Shown piece by piece: positions 14,230 to 14,230 of a stretch of 14,230 nt of DNA. Position 1 is the stretch's first letter, and each line of letters begins with the position of its first letter. Position numbers and translations under genes: made by a program. The notes under the pieces were generated by a model. It was not told the origin of the DNA. It did not search any database and saw only the letters and a program-made list of their open reading frames with translations. The stretch comes from CAZWBR01 sp964404205 (GTDB lineage: Bacteria; Bacteroidota; Bacteroidia; Bacteroidales; Prolixibacteraceae), in the NCBI GenBank assembly GCA_964404205.1, contig CAYOJD010000086.1:1-14230 (forward strand), written 5' to 3'.

Positions 14230-14230
14230 T

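Noticed and set aside
1..14230. tRNA, rRNA, transposase, integrase, prophage or defence genes
   Set aside because: No sequence with the needed motifs or folds was seen on either strand; every sizeable coding region is accounted for by the genes listed.

Overview
The window is chromosomal DNA that looks like Bacteroidota (probably order Bacteroidales or Marinilabiliales; genus not determinable). The signs are: a serC-serA-DUF1015 gene order; a SerA without the ACT domain and with a Lys where the His of the TPHxGA motif should be; a transketolase with a GVCELTM catalytic motif; no Shine-Dalgarno sequences before the genes; and several promoters with a TAnnTTTG -7 box. The sequence is a draft scaffold: there are 100 Ns at 1664-1763 and 10 Ns at 11946-11955, and both affect interpretation.

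Layout. (1) 2-1414: 3' two thirds of a transketolase gene, closed by a clear intrinsic terminator. (2) 1415-1943: a gene-free stretch holding a 41-bp tandem repeat array, each unit with a small perfect palindrome, interrupted by the scaffold gap. (3) 1944-6423: three exported hydrolases: a GH5 subfamily 2-like endoglucanase (+), a C69-family dipeptidase (-) and a GH43 beta-xylosidase/arabinofuranosidase-like enzyme (-). (4) 6646-8622, plus strand: a Tat-exported cysteine-rich protein, a small secreted beta-rich protein, and undecaprenyl-diphosphatase UppP. (5) 8706-13410, minus strand: gcvT, then serC, serA and DUF1015. (6) 13542 to the end: an orphan Hpt phosphotransfer protein (+), convergent with the C-terminal end of a probable alpha/beta hydrolase (-) that runs off the window.

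How they fit together. The serine block makes biochemical sense: SerA oxidises 3-phosphoglycerate, SerC transaminates the product to phosphoserine, and GcvT feeds one-carbon units from glycine, which is made from serine. The DUF1015 protein in the same run carries a DGHHR motif reminiscent of ParB-like serine kinases, which suggests a testable role in phosphoserine metabolism. The GH5 and GH43 enzymes point to use of plant cell-wall glucan and xylan, but no SusC/SusD pair is present, so this is not a classical polysaccharide utilisation locus within the window.

Points most worth a second look: the serC gene contains about 84 bp next to the 10-N gap that does not belong to SerC and reads like part of a LamG domain (probable assembly chimera, which removes the substrate-binding SHR motif); the 41-bp hairpin repeat array; the SerA active-site substitution; the DUF1015-serine link; and the eight-cysteine Tat protein. 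No convincing new defence, mobile or RNA system was found.
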